Assembly: GCF_029626175.1 (NCBI RefSeq)
Contig: NZ_JARUBM010000002.1
Span: 3,675,001-3,739,000, forward strand
Reading direction: 5' to 3'
DNA: 64,000 nucleotides
DNA from: Micromonospora sp. WMMD1082
GTDB taxonomy: Bacteria; Actinomycetota; Actinomycetes; Mycobacteriales; Micromonosporaceae
The notes under the pieces are model-generated. The model saw nothing but the letters and a program-made list of their open reading frames with translations, was not told the DNA's origin and did no database searches. The translations under genes and the position numbers were made by a program. Shown in pieces: positions 44,763 to 53,200 of this stretch (within the stretch, counting starts at the first letter, position 1; every line of letters begins with the position of its first letter).

Positions 44763-45413
44763 TTGGGCGCCGAGATCCTGACCGTCGAGCACGTGGCCTT
44801 CCGGTACGCCGGCGTCCCGGTCCTGCGGGACGTGAACCTGCGCGTGGAGGCCGCCTCCACGGTCGCGGTGACCGGGGCGAACGGCTCCGGCAAGAGCACT
44901 CTGCTGCACCTACTGGCCGGTGTCGAGGAGCCGGCCGAGGGCAGCGTCCGTCGCCGGGCCGGCTGCCGGCTGGCGCTGCTTCCGCAGCGCACTAGCGGCA
45001 TTGACGCCCTCCCGCTGACCGTCGCCGAGTGCGTGCAGATCGGCCGGTTCCGGCCACGCCGACGCCTGAGCCGCGACGACCGTGCCGCCGTGAGCACAAT
45101 CATGGAACGGCTCGACCTCGCCCACCTGGCCCGGCGGAGGCTGCGTGAGCTGTCCGGCGGGCAGCGTCAGCGCGCTCTCATCGCCCAGGCTCTCGTCCAA
45201 GTCGCCGACATCTACGTGCTGGACGAACCCACGGTCGCTCTCGACGTGGGGAGCCGGCGGCACGTGCGCGATCTGCTCGCCGAACGGGTCCGCGCCGGCG
45301 CGGCGGTGGTTTATGCCAGCCACGATCCCGCCGATGTGGCCCTCGCTGATCGCACAGTGCGACTTGCGGGTGCGGTGGAACACTCCATCACCGGCATCCC
45401 TGCGGAGCACTGA
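44763..45413 (+). CDS. aztA: Zinc ABC transporter ATP-binding protein AztA
   Basis: A 216-residue ATPase with Walker A GANGSGKST, signature LSGGQRQRALIAQAL, Walker B IYVLDEPTVAL and H-loop ASHDPAD. The start is TTG 44763 behind a G-rich tract (44753-44759). It is divergent from aztB and its stop is just before a cobW-like remnant. It powers AztB/AztC zinc uptake. Confidence 0.87.
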   Translation: MGAEILTVEHVAFRYAGVPVLRDVNLRVEAASTVAVTGANGSGKSTLLHLLAGVEEPAEGSVRRRAGCRLALLPQRTSGIDALPLTVAECVQIGRFRPRRRLSRDDRAAVSTIMERLDLAHLARRRLRELSGGQRQRALIAQALVQVADIYVLDEPTVALDVGSRRHVRDLLAERVRAGAAVVYASHDPADVALADRTVRLAGAVEHSITGIPAEH

Positions 45414-45415
45414 TC

Positions 45416-45700
45416 ATGGGCGGCCGGTCGCCGGGGCGGGCCGTCTACCGCCCATCACTGGTGTCGTGGCAACGGAGCAGCCGCGGCCCGGACCGTCGCC
45501 TGGGTTACCACGGCTCCCGATCGGGGCGAAACGAAGGTCTGGACAGCGACGGGCTGCGGGCCGCCCTGACCGCCTGCCTGCTCACCGACTCGGAGGTCGC
45601 CGCGGGGGAGCCGGCGTGGCGAGCCCTGCCCGATCCGTTCCCCGAGTGGGAGCTGGGCGACCTGCACGAACACGACCACGCCGAGCCGGTCCGGGTCTGA
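45416..45700 (+). pseudogene. Remnant of a CobW C-terminal domain
   Basis: The last ~55 residues (GLRAALTACLLTDSEVAAGEPAW...ALPDPFPEW) align clearly with the C-terminus of the MRF/CobW protein in this window ([21 protein letters not shown]...YDDPFAGYF). The preceding 40 residues look random. It is therefore the tail of a deleted second cobW-family gene placed after aztA. Whether this piece is still translated is unknown. Confidence 0.6.
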
Positions 45701-45702
45701 AC

Positions 45703-46437
45703 ATGTCGACCATGCTTGCTCCCGCTGACGTGGCCCGGTGGCGGCGGGACTGGGAGACAGTGATGCGGTACTACCCGCCGGGACGGGACGAGCTCCTCGC
45801 CGCCTGCCTGGCCGCGGTCGAGGAGGTGCACGGACGGCCCCCGGAGCGGGTGCTCGATGTCGGTGGTGGTCCGGGCACCATCGCCGAGGCGATGCTGCGG
45901 CGGTGGCCCGGTGCCGACGTCACCGTGCTGGACATCGACCCGGCTTTGCTGGCGTTGACCGACACCGCGTTGCCGCACGTGCGCACGGTCCGGGCTGATA
46001 TCGGTACCGCACAGTGGCTCGGGTCGGCTGGTGGCCCGTACGACGTGGTGCTGGCGCTGATGACCGTGCACTATCTGCCCGAAGACCGGGTCCGCGACTG
46101 GTACGCCGAGGCCCGGCAGTTGCTGCGGCCAGGCGGGCTACTACTCGTCGCTGACGCGATGCGGGACGCTCCGTCCGTGGTGCCGGCGCCGCCGGCAGAC
46201 GCAGGGGCCGATCCCTGGACCTCGTGGTGGACCGTACTGGCCGGCGAGCCAGCGATGGCGCCGCTGCTGCGCGAGCGGGCAGCCGCCCTGGCAGGCCTCG
46301 CCTGCGCGGAGTTCGCCGCGCCGGTCGACTGGCACCGGGATGCCGCCTGGCGAGCCGGCTTTTCGGACGCGACGGTGCTCCACCGGCGGGCGGACCACGC
46401 CCTGATGGCTTTCCGTCGCCCGCCGGGCGGCCGATGA
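45703..46437 (+). CDS. Class I SAM-dependent methyltransferase
   Basis: A 244-residue methyltransferase with RVLDVGGGPGTIAEAMLRRW (about 47), VTVLDIDPALLALTD and LALMTVHYLPEDRV. It begins 2 bp after the cobW remnant stop and is probably in the aztA transcript. It is distinct from the two other methyltransferases in the zinc region. The substrate is unknown. Confidence 0.83.
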   Translation: MSTMLAPADVARWRRDWETVMRYYPPGRDELLAACLAAVEEVHGRPPERVLDVGGGPGTIAEAMLRRWPGADVTVLDIDPALLALTDTALPHVRTVRADIGTAQWLGSAGGPYDVVLALMTVHYLPEDRVRDWYAEARQLLRPGGLLLVADAMRDAPSVVPAPPADAGADPWTSWWTVLAGEPAMAPLLRERAAALAGLACAEFAAPVDWHRDAAWRAGFSDATVLHRRADHALMAFRRPPGGR

Positions 46438-46735
46438 GCGCCAGCGCACCCCCTGGGTTCACCGTCATCTACTGCGACGGCCATTGCTGCCAAGCGCTAC
46501 GCCAGTGGAGCTGACCGGGCGGTCTGGAGGCTCGGCGGACTACGTCGGTGCCCTCCGCGAAGCGGTGCGGTACAGCCGGAACGCGGGTCCTGATCCGGGC
46601 GGGCTGCCTCGGTGCCTGCCATCGGGCGCTCGCTCTGCTCCTGTTCACCGGCGCGGCGCGGCGCGGCGGGCGGCTGGCGCTGATCGGGGCCGATCGGGAC
46701 ACCGCACCACCGGCAGGCTGTGCTAGACCTCATCC
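46434..46735 (+). pseudogene. Frameshifted ferredoxin-like/thioredoxin-fold small protein
   Basis: An ATG overlapping the methyltransferase end starts FTVIYCDGHCCQALRQWS and stops at 46513. A second frame continues with TRVLIRAGCLGACHRALALL. The spacing of CxxxCC and GCLGAC resembles (2Fe-2S) thioredoxin-fold ferredoxins of about 100 residues, split by a frameshift. This is a tentative family assignment. The remaining stretch to 46857 shows nothing further. Confidence 0.4.
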
Positions 46736-46872
46736 GAGAGGCCGACCTGCCGCCCCGCTGACCTGCGTCGGCGCGATGCTCGACCGGCATGGCGACCTTG
46801 TCGGTTAGCATCACCGTCGCGGTGCTCGGAATACATGGCCCGGCAGAGCAAGGATGAGGGAGGTGACAGCCG

Positions 46873-47280
46873 ATGCCGACAAATCCGATCCCCGGTGCCG
46901 TCCGCAACACCCGACAGCGGGCGGAAGTGGTCGAGCTGCTCGCCCGCTCGGACGAGTTCCGCAGCGCGCAGCGCCTGCACGCGGAGCTGCGCGAGGGGGG
47001 AGCCGCGGTGGGCCTCACCACCGTCTACCGCACTCTGCAGGCACTGGCCGACGCGGGTGAGGTGGACATCTTGCGCCTGTCCACCGGTGAGCAACTGTTC
47101 CGGCGGTGCAGCCGTACCCACCACCACCATTTGGTGTGCCGGCACTGTGGCCGCACTGTCGAGATCACCGGTCCCGCCGTCGAGACGTGGGCCCGCCGGA
47201 TGGCCAGCCAGCACGGGTTCACCGACGTCAACCACACCCTGGAGATCATGGGCACCTGCGCCGCCTGCGTCACCCGGTAG
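46873..47280 (+). CDS. zur: Zinc uptake regulator Zur (Fur family)
   Basis: A 135-residue regulator very close in layout to mycobacterial Zur/FurB. The winged helix spans about residues 10-85 (FRSAQRLHAELREGG, GLTTVYRTLQALADAG). The metal-binding dimerisation domain has THHHHLVCRHCG and a terminal GTCAACV, giving two CxxC structural zinc-site pairs. GGGAGGTGA precedes ATG 46873. It should repress the genes behind the eight palindromes listed here when zinc is bound. No Zur-like box lies in front of zur itself. Confidence 0.92.
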   Translation: MPTNPIPGAVRNTRQRAEVVELLARSDEFRSAQRLHAELREGGAAVGLTTVYRTLQALADAGEVDILRLSTGEQLFRRCSRTHHHHLVCRHCGRTVEITGPAVETWARRMASQHGFTDVNHTLEIMGTCAACVTR

Positions 47281-47312
47281 CTGCCTGCTTAGGGCAAGCC
47301 GTTGTACAGGAG

Positions 47313-47747
47313 CTACGGTGCCGGGACCGCAGTGCAGTCGGCGCAGTGCCCGTGCAGGTCGATCCGGTCGGCGTGCGGAATGAAGCCGGTTGTCGCACGT
47401 AGTTCGGTGAGCCAGGCTTCCACTAGGTGCGGCGGGCACTCGGTGATCAGGCCGCAGTCGTCGCAAAGCAGGTGTTGGTGCGGGGTGGCCGGGCAGCGTC
47501 GGTAGGCGCGTTCGCCGCCCACTTCGAAGGAGTGCAGCAGTCCGACCTCGGCGAGCCGGTGCAGCGCGCGGTACACGGTGCTGAGGCCGATCCGGTGACC
47601 GGCACCGGTTAGCGCGGTGTGCACGGCCTGGGCGGTCATCGGGTGGGTCCGGCCGGTCAGCGCGGCGAGAATGGCCTGCCGTTGCCGGGTGGTGCGTACG
47701 CCGGTTGCCCGCAGGGGCGCGTCGGCGGAAGGTGCGGTCTCAGTCAT
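47313..47747 (-). CDS. Second Fur-family regulator, Zur-like
   Basis: A 144-residue Fur protein with winged helix (TAQAVHTALTGAGHRIGLSTVYRALHRLAEVG) and metal-binding motifs TPHQHLLCDDCG and HGHCADC. It resembles Zur but lacks the long HHHH run. It is the last gene of the leftward MRF-rpmE2-methyltransferase operon, 6 bp after the methyltransferase, so it should be made only when zinc is low. It converges with zur. It may tune zinc genes at a different threshold or respond to another metal. Confidence 0.87.
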   Translation of the reverse strand: MTETAPSADAPLRATGVRTTRQRQAILAALTGRTHPMTAQAVHTALTGAGHRIGLSTVYRALHRLAEVGLLHSFEVGGERAYRRCPATPHQHLLCDDCGLITECPPHLVEAWLTELRATTGFIPHADRIDLHGHCADCTAVPAP

Positions 47748-47753
47748 GGCCGG

Positions 47754-48617
47754 TCAACCGCGCCGGCCGACGTGAACACTGCGCGCCTCGAGAAGGAACA
47801 CGTCGCGGCGGTTGCCGAGCCAGACAAGATCGCTCGGATCGAGGAGTCGGTCCCAGGTGTGCAGATCGGCGGGGGTGAGCAGGCCGGTGTCGCGGAGCCG
47901 GCCGATGCGATTGGCGAGGCGGTTCACGACAGCGCGCTGCTGGGGCGGCGGAAGCGGCGGGGGTAGCTCGGAGAGGGTGGTCACGGTGGTGGCCGGATCC
48001 AGGCCGGCACGGCGCAGTGCCTCGTCCCAGCCGTACGGCATGGGTCGGCTGCCGGGCAGCGCGGCGCGTATGCGGGCGAACCAGCGATCCTCGGCGGTGT
48101 GCAGGCGCAGCTCCAGCCCGGGGTCGCCGACTCCGAGGTCCCAGGGCAGGTGACGGGCGGGAAGGCCACCCTCGGCCAGCGCCAGCCGCCCGCCGCGAGC
48201 CAGCAGGGCGGCGAGGGCGTCGACGGCGCGTTGCTGGTCACCGAGGTGGTGCACCATGGCTGAGGCCCACACGAGGTCTGCGTGCCCGCAGACCGTTCGC
48301 CGCAGGCTGCCGGTATCGGCGATGTCGACGAGCTCGACGTCGATGCGAATGCGTGGGTCGGCCCACTCGGTGCGAATCCGCGCTCGGGCCGCCTCCACGA
48401 TCGCCGGTTCGGCGTCGACAGCGAGGATCCGGCCGCAGGTCATGTGCCGGGCCAGGGCGAGGGCCATGCCGGCGCCGCCGCAGCCGATGTCGACCGCGAG
48501 CCGGTCGCCGGGGGCAACCAGCTCGCGGGCGACGGCGTGGTACCAGGCCCGGTCTGCCGTGGCGGCGTCGACGAGGCGGGGCGCGTGGGCCGCCCAGTCG
48601 ATGCGTGCCTCGGTCAT
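47754..48617 (-). CDS. Class I SAM-dependent methyltransferase in the MRF/L31 operon
   Basis: A 287-residue methyltransferase: [20 protein letters not shown] (about 40), [15 protein letters not shown] and [15 protein letters not shown]. It overlaps the rpmE2 stop by ATGA and precedes the second Fur gene by 6 bp. Cotranscription with L31 suggests a zinc-starvation role, perhaps modification of translation components or small molecules. The substrate is unknown. Confidence 0.83.
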   Translation of the reverse strand: MTEARIDWAAHAPRLVDAATADRAWYHAVARELVAPGDRLAVDIGCGGAGMALALARHMTCGRILAVDAEPAIVEAARARIRTEWADPRIRIDVELVDIADTGSLRRTVCGHADLVWASAMVHHLGDQQRAVDALAALLARGGRLALAEGGLPARHLPWDLGVGDPGLELRLHTAEDRWFARIRAALPGSRPMPYGWDEALRRAGLDPATTVTTLSELPPPLPPPQQRAVVNRLANRIGRLRDTGLLTPADLHTWDRLLDPSDLVWLGNRRDVFLLEARSVHVGRRG

Positions 48618-48877
48618 CGGGGTTGCTGGGATCCGCGGCGGGCGTACTTGTTACGGAACTTCTCGACCCGGCCTTCGGTGTCGAGCAGGCGCTGCTTGCC
48701 GGTCCAGAAGGGGTGGCTGGCCGAGGAAATCTGGACGTCGATGACGGGGTAGGTGTTGCCGTCGGTCCATTCGATGGTCTGGCTGCTGGTGGCGGTGGAG
48801 CGGGTGAGGAAGGCGAAGTTGGCGCCCTTGTCGCGGTAGACGACGGGGCGGTACTCGGGGTGGATGTTCGGCTTCAT
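48614..48877 (-). CDS. rpmE2: Ribosomal protein L31 type B, zinc-independent
   Basis: An 87-residue L31 with [20 protein letters not shown] at the start and [18 protein letters not shown] near the end. It lacks the CxxC zinc pairs of type A, so it can replace the zinc-binding form under starvation and free zinc. It overlaps the MRF stop and the next methyltransferase start by ATGA. Confidence 0.94.
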   Translation of the reverse strand: MKPNIHPEYRPVVYRDKGANFAFLTRSTATSSQTIEWTDGNTYPVIDVQISSASHPFWTGKQRLLDTEGRVEKFRNKYARRGSQQPR

Positions 48878-50166
48878 GCGGGTCGTACTCCTTCGGTGTC
48901 AGCCAGTTCCTCCGCCCCGAGGGGGAAGTAGCCGGCGAACGGGTCGTCGTAGGTGCGCCAGGTCTGTTCGCCGTCGGCGAGTTCGGCATCGGTGAGCAGG
49001 CAGCCGACAAGGGTGCGGTGCAAGTCGACGGAGTCGATGTCAAGGCCGATGAAGACCAGGTGCTGGTGCCGATCGCCGTAGTAGGGGTCCCAGTCGAGGG
49101 CGGCGGCGAGGCGGCGCTGGTCCTCGACATGCTCCCACCTCTGCTCCGGCAAGCTCACCAGCCAGTGTCCGAGGGAGCCCATGGCCAGGGCGCCGCCGGC
49201 GAACTCCCAGGCGATGACGGTGTCGGGTTGGCTGGCCAGCCAGAAGTGCCCGCGCGAGCGGATCATCTCGGCGTTGACCTCTTCGAGGACGTCGTGCAGG
49301 CGCCGCGGGTGGAATGGCCGGCGGGCACGGAAGACGGCGGAGACAACTCCGCAGTCGGACTCCGGCTCGTGCGCGCCGAGGGTGTAGCCCTGCAGACTGC
49401 GGGCGAAGATCCCGGGGGTCTCGGGCCGGTGCCGGTGGGTGTGGCGAAGCTGCCTGGTCAGCGTACTGGCGTCAACGACGTCTTCGTGGACGCGGACCTG
49501 CGTCGTCCACGGGGCCATCCGTTCGAGCAGCACCGACAGACGGCTGGTGTCGTACGCGCCCTCGCGGGACTCGCCCCACAGGACGAGGGTGTCGGCGTAC
49601 TCGATCTGCCGGACGACGACGTCGGCCAGTGCCCGGTCGTCGTTGTCGGCGGCTGCGATGCCGAGAGTCTTCAGGTCGTCAGTGCTGGCCAGGCCGTCGA
49701 GCAGGTGCTCGGCGTCGACCACGGTGACGTAGGAGTCGACCCGGATCAGGTCGGTGATCGGTGCGCCGTTGACGAGGCAATGGGCGCAGGCGGCGGCGAC
49801 CGCCTCGGGTTCGACCACCTCGGGCAGCATCAGCACCAGGTCGCGGTGTGGCTGGGCACGGGCCAGCCGAGCGAGGGTGGGCAGCACGTCCTCCCGCAGC
49901 GTGCAGGAGACACAGCCGTGGGCCAAGGTGATTCGCTCGTCCTCGAGCACGCCGGCACCGTCGCGGACGATCCGGTGCACGGTGCCTGCGGCCAGGTCGG
50001 CGAGATCGTGCCGGACCAGCAGTAGCGCCGGGTCCGCCGCCAGCAGCGTGCGGGCGACGGCGTACGTCGCGGACGGCCAGAAGCCGCTGAGCACGGTCAA
50101 CGACGGGCGGGTGTCGGCCGCCGTAGCGCCGCGGTCGGCGGGTGCGAGCGGTGACGTCGACATCAC
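48874..50166 (-). CDS. mrf: CobW-family protein, MRF (hibernation-factor recruitment) type
   Basis: A 430-residue COG0523-related protein. The canonical GxxGxGKT P-loop is replaced by [17 protein letters not shown], and the metal motif CxCC is [10 protein letters not shown]. The C-terminal domain (about 290-430) includes [19 protein letters not shown]. This combination is typical of the mycobacterial MRF group, which recruits a hibernation factor to zinc-depleted ribosomes carrying C-minus proteins. Linkage to rpmE2 and, divergently, to L28/L33/S14 supports that assignment. A Zur-like box lies 19 bp upstream of the start. Confidence 0.82.
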   Translation of the reverse strand: MMSTSPLAPADRGATAADTRPSLTVLSGFWPSATYAVARTLLAADPALLLVRHDLADLAAGTVHRIVRDGAGVLEDERITLAHGCVSCTLREDVLPTLARLARAQPHRDLVLMLPEVVEPEAVAAACAHCLVNGAPITDLIRVDSYVTVVDAEHLLDGLASTDDLKTLGIAAADNDDRALADVVVRQIEYADTLVLWGESREGAYDTSRLSVLLERMAPWTTQVRVHEDVVDASTLTRQLRHTHRHRPETPGIFARSLQGYTLGAHEPESDCGVVSAVFRARRPFHPRRLHDVLEEVNAEMIRSRGHFWLASQPDTVIAWEFAGGALAMGSLGHWLVSLPEQRWEHVEDQRRLAAALDWDPYYGDRHQHLVFIGLDIDSVDLHRTLVGCLLTDAELADGEQTWRTYDDPFAGYFPLGAEELADTEGVRPA

Positions 50167-50184
50167 TTTCCTCTCGACACAAAC

Positions 50185-50199
50185 TGAAAACGGTTGTCA
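50185..50199. promoter_or_regulatory. Zur box candidate in the mrf/winged-helix divergent promoter
   Basis: TGAAAACGGTTGTCA lies between the divergent mrf and winged-helix genes. A TTATAG -10-like element at 50199-50204 overlaps its edge on the + strand. Confidence 0.75.
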
Positions 50200-50209
50200 T
50201 TATAGGCAT

Positions 50210-50698
50210 GTGGTGGGCGACGGGCGGGTGGGGGTGTCGGTGGAAAACGACGGTGGCGTGGTGGTCACCATCCGGTTGCCGGGTGCGGCGGGACTGCTCG
50301 ACGCCGATGCGACCCGCCTGCTGCGGCTGGTGGGTCGCATCGCCGCCCGTCAGGTCGATGGCGGTGTCGAGCCTCCTGCCGCGCGGGACGTGCACCTTTT
50401 ACGAGTCGTCCCGCACGCGCGCACGGTCTACTGCGACGGTCGCGAGATTGCTCTCACCCGACGCGAGTTCGACCTGCTGCGACACCTCGCCGACCATCCG
50501 CGGCGAGTGTTCACCCGTGCTCAGCTGCTCGATCGAGTGTGGGGGCATCCCTTCACCGGTGCCCGCAGCGTCGATGTCCACGTGCGGCGCTTACGGGTGA
50601 AGCTCGGTGCCGACCTGCCGGTGATCTCCACGGTGCGTGGGGTCGGGTACCGGCTCGGCTCCGCCGTGTCGGTCGAGGTGGTGGACGACCCCGGGTGA
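50210..50698 (+). CDS. Winged-helix DNA-binding protein without receiver domain
   Basis: About 162 residues. The C-terminal OmpR/PhoB-type winged helix (about 65-155) contains EIALTRREFDLLRHLADHP, VFTRAQLLDRVWG and VDVHVRRLRVKLG. There is no response-regulator receiver domain; the N-terminal ~60 residues are novel. GTG codons at 50210 and 50213 lie about at the expected RNA start after the -10 element, suggesting a leaderless transcript. It is probably under Zur control and could adjust downstream zinc-response genes. Confidence 0.75.
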   Translation: MVGDGRVGVSVENDGGVVVTIRLPGAAGLLDADATRLLRLVGRIAARQVDGGVEPPAARDVHLLRVVPHARTVYCDGREIALTRREFDLLRHLADHPRRVFTRAQLLDRVWGHPFTGARSVDVHVRRLRVKLGADLPVISTVRGVGYRLGSAVSVEVVDDPG

Positions 50699-50726
50699 GG
50701 GCTTGTCCGAACGGCTGATGTAAAAA

Positions 50727-50741
50727 CGAAAACGGTTCTCG
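50727..50741. promoter_or_regulatory. Zur box candidate before the alternative ribosomal protein operon
   Basis: CGAAAACGGTTCTCG is 33 bp upstream of rpmB and matches the other sites in core and symmetry. It is expected to control rpmB-rpmG-rpsN and possibly the downstream surface-protein gene. Confidence 0.7.
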
Positions 50742-50773
50742 TTACTGTCAACCTTGAACTGGAGGAGTGAGTC

Positions 50774-51010
50774 GTGTCCCGACGCTGTGACGTCACCGGC
50801 GCGGAGCCGAGCTTCGGCAACGCCGTGTCCCACTCCCACCGGCGCACCCGCCGCCGGTGGAACCCCAACCTGCAGAACCACCGCTACTGGCTGCCGTCGG
50901 AGCAGCGCTGGGTGCGGCTGACCCTGACGGCGAAGGCGCTGAAGACGGTGGACCGCAAGGGCATTGAGCGGGTCGTCGCCGAGCTGCGCGCCCGGGGAGT
51001 GAGGCTCTGA
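50774..51010 (+). CDS. rpmB: Ribosomal protein L28, zinc-independent paralogue
   Basis: A 78-residue L28 beginning [15 protein letters not shown] with a single cysteine, so no zinc ribbon. GTG 50774 follows GGAGGAG. It overlaps the next start as TGATG. This set of C-minus ribosomal proteins substitutes for zinc-binding versions during zinc limitation. Confidence 0.94.
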   Translation: MSRRCDVTGAEPSFGNAVSHSHRRTRRRWNPNLQNHRYWLPSEQRWVRLTLTAKALKTVDRKGIERVVAELRARGVRL

Positions 51011-51177
51011 TGGCCCGCCAGACCGATGTCCGTCCGATCGTGCGGCTGCGTAGCAGCGCCGGCACCGGCTACACGTACGTGACCCGCAAGAACCGCCGCA
51101 ACGACCCGGACCGACTGGTGCTACGCAAGTACGACCCGATCGTGCGGCGGCACGTCGAGTTCCGCGAGGCGCGCTGA
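51010..51177 (+). CDS. rpmG: Ribosomal protein L33, zinc-independent paralogue
   Basis: A 55-residue L33 ([20 protein letters not shown]...) lacking the CxxC pairs of zinc-binding L33. It overlaps rpmB by one base and is 1 bp from rpsN. Confidence 0.94.
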   Translation: MARQTDVRPIVRLRSSAGTGYTYVTRKNRRNDPDRLVLRKYDPIVRRHVEFREAR

Positions 51178-51178
51178 C

Positions 51179-51484
51179 ATGGCCCGCAAGAGCTTGAGTA
51201 ATCGGCAGGCCCGTCGAGAGGACCTGGTCGCCCGGCATGCCGACCGCCGGGCGGAGCTGAAGCGGCTGATCGTTCACCCGGACACCGACCCGGCCGTACG
51301 CGACGACGCCGTGCGCCGGTTGTCCCGCCTGCCTCGCGACTCGAGCCGGGTACGGCTGCGCAACCGGGATGTGATCGACGGCCGCCCACGCGGCGTGCTG
51401 ACCCGCTTCGGGTTGTCCCGGGTCCGGTTCCGGGAGATGGCGCTGCGCGGCGAGCTGCCAGGCATCCGCAAGGCGTCCTGGTGA
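51179..51484 (+). CDS. rpsN: Ribosomal protein S14, zinc-independent paralogue
   Basis: A 101-residue S14 of the long type ([39 protein letters not shown]) without the zinc-binding cysteines of the short form. It is the third gene of the C-minus operon. S18, which often completes this set, is not found here. Confidence 0.94.
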   Translation: MARKSLSNRQARREDLVARHADRRAELKRLIVHPDTDPAVRDDAVRRLSRLPRDSSRVRLRNRDVIDGRPRGVLTRFGLSRVRFREMALRGELPGIRKASW

Positions 51485-51596
51485 CGGTTGTCCGGCACCG
51501 GTCGGGCGCGGTCCACCGGCCTTGGCCGGCTGCCGCCCGCTCAGGGGGCCACATGTACCACCGCGCGCAGGTGCGCGTGGCGTGGAAAGGGGAGGC

Positions 51597-53069
51597 ATGA
51601 ATGCGACGGTGAGGGCTCGCGGTTTCGCGGCCCTGGTCGCCGGGGCGGTGGTGGTCGCCGGCACGGTGCTGGCGCCCACGGCCGCGTCTGCGGCGGAGAA
51701 GGTGGTGCTGTCCAAGGGACACACCGATGCGGTGGACGTGCACTACAGCGACGGGACGCTGTCGCTGAAGGTGCATGACGACACGGTCAGCCCGGCCGTG
51801 GCCCGGGACCCGGCGGACGTGACGTTCCAGGTCCTGCCGGAGGCGGCGATGGCCGTTCCGGACGATCCCCGGTTCGCGTTCCTCGGGCCGGCGGGCAGCC
51901 AGATCTGGCTGCTGCCGATGACCCAGGACCCGGATCTGCTCTGGCCGGGTTGGAACACCACGACCCTGAAGACCGGGGTGTTCGAGGGGAACAAGGTGCG
52001 GCTGAGCCTGGTCGACGTCCAGGGGCCGGGCAACGTCACGCTGTTCACGCAGGACTCATTCGGCGGTCCGATCATCAAGTTCCGCTCCGATGACGGGCTT
52101 CCCGATGCGATCGACGTCCCGGTGCACACGCACGCGCACTCGAACTGGGCGTTCAGTGCGCTGGGCAGCTACACGCTGAAGTTCCAGGCCGACGCGACGC
52201 TGGCCAACGGCACCACGCTCAGCACGGGGCCGGTCGACTACTCGTTCGTGGTGGGCGAGTTGTCCGGCGGCGGCCCCGAGGTCAGCCTGTCGGTCAGCGG
52301 GATGGCCGACGAGTACCAGCCCAACGACACTGTGACGCTCAACGCGGTGCAGACGCCGCAGACCGAGCTGGACCATTACCACTGGTTCAGCAAGTGCCCG
52401 GGCGCGGCGGACTGGAGCGTCGTTCCTGGTGAGGGTGGCGCGAGCTACTCGTTCACCGCGACCCGGGAGCTGAACGCCTGCGAGTACCTGGCCAAGCTCT
52501 ACGACGACGACCACCAGGTCATCGCGACCAGTGAGCCGGTGACCCTGTGGGTGGCGTTCCCACCGCAGGAGCCGGGCACCTCGCAGACGATCACCGCGTC
52601 GATCGACGAGACGCAGGGCTCGCTGGTGATCAGCGTCAACCCGGACGACCGGGCCGTGGTGCTGCCGCCCGCACAGCTCAACGCCGCCGGTGACCGGTGG
52701 GAGAGCACCGGCGAACTCCGGCCGGTCGCGGTGACCGACACCCGTGCCGGCCAGCCAGGGTGGAGCGCGTCCGGGCAGATCCCGGCGGACTTCGCCGGAC
52801 CGGACGGAGCGACGTTCAGCGCCGGCTATCTCGGCTGGACGCCGCGTGTCCTGGCTCAGGCAAACGGGCAGGGCGTGGTTGCTGGTCCGGAGGTGGCTCC
52901 GTACGTCGTCGGGGTCGGCGGCGGCCTCGGCAACAGCGCAGTGCTGGGATCGGCGTCGGACGGCGCCGGGCGGGGTACCGCGCAACTGGGCGCAGGCCTG
53001 CGGCTGAGCCTGCCCACCGAGACGGCGGCAGGGACCTACACCGCGACCCTGACCCTTACCGCGATCTGA
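51597..53069 (+). CDS. Choice-of-anchor M surface protein with WxL-like C-terminus
   Basis: A 490-residue secreted protein with signal peptide (FAALVAGAVVVAGTVLAPTA), one complete surface repeat (about 35-230; GHTDAVDVHYSDG, LWPGWNTTTLKTG, HTHAHSNWAFSALGSY), a linker and a C-terminal beta domain ending GTYTATLTLTAI. That end is shared with the large protein at 36173. GGGGAGG precedes ATG 51597. It follows the C-minus ribosomal operon by 113 bp and may belong to the same zinc-controlled unit. Confidence 0.82.
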   Translation: MNATVRARGFAALVAGAVVVAGTVLAPTAASAAEKVVLSKGHTDAVDVHYSDGTLSLKVHDDTVSPAVARDPADVTFQVLPEAAMAVPDDPRFAFLGPAGSQIWLLPMTQDPDLLWPGWNTTTLKTGVFEGNKVRLSLVDVQGPGNVTLFTQDSFGGPIIKFRSDDGLPDAIDVPVHTHAHSNWAFSALGSYTLKFQADATLANGTTLSTGPVDYSFVVGELSGGGPEVSLSVSGMADEYQPNDTVTLNAVQTPQTELDHYHWFSKCPGAADWSVVPGEGGASYSFTATRELNACEYLAKLYDDDHQVIATSEPVTLWVAFPPQEPGTSQTITASIDETQGSLVISVNPDDRAVVLPPAQLNAAGDRWESTGELRPVAVTDTRAGQPGWSASGQIPADFAGPDGATFSAGYLGWTPRVLAQANGQGVVAGPEVAPYVVGVGGGLGNSAVLGSASDGAGRGTAQLGAGLRLSLPTETAAGTYTATLTLTAI

Positions 53070-53081
53070 TCGCGCCAACCC

Positions 53082-53116
53082 GTCCGGTGGCCGGGCGTTG
53101 AGCCTGGCCACCGGAC
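53082..53116 (+). terminator. Hairpin after the surface protein gene
   Basis: GTCCGGTGGCC (53082-53092) and GGCCACCGGAC (53106-53116) form a perfect 11-bp stem with a 13-nt loop, beginning 13 bp beyond the stop codon. Confidence 0.7.
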
Positions 53117-53200
53117 GATCGCGCGGGGCGAGCGTGTCGTTCGCCGCGACCGCACGCCCCGCACCTCCCCTCGTACCTTAGGAACGGACCCGTCCCCGCA

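Noticed and set aside
42644..45103. Single 819-codon minus strand protein across the azt genes
   Set aside because: Only the part from GTG 43837 onward reads as a lipoprotein. The upstream part runs antisense to aztA and out of frame across aztB.
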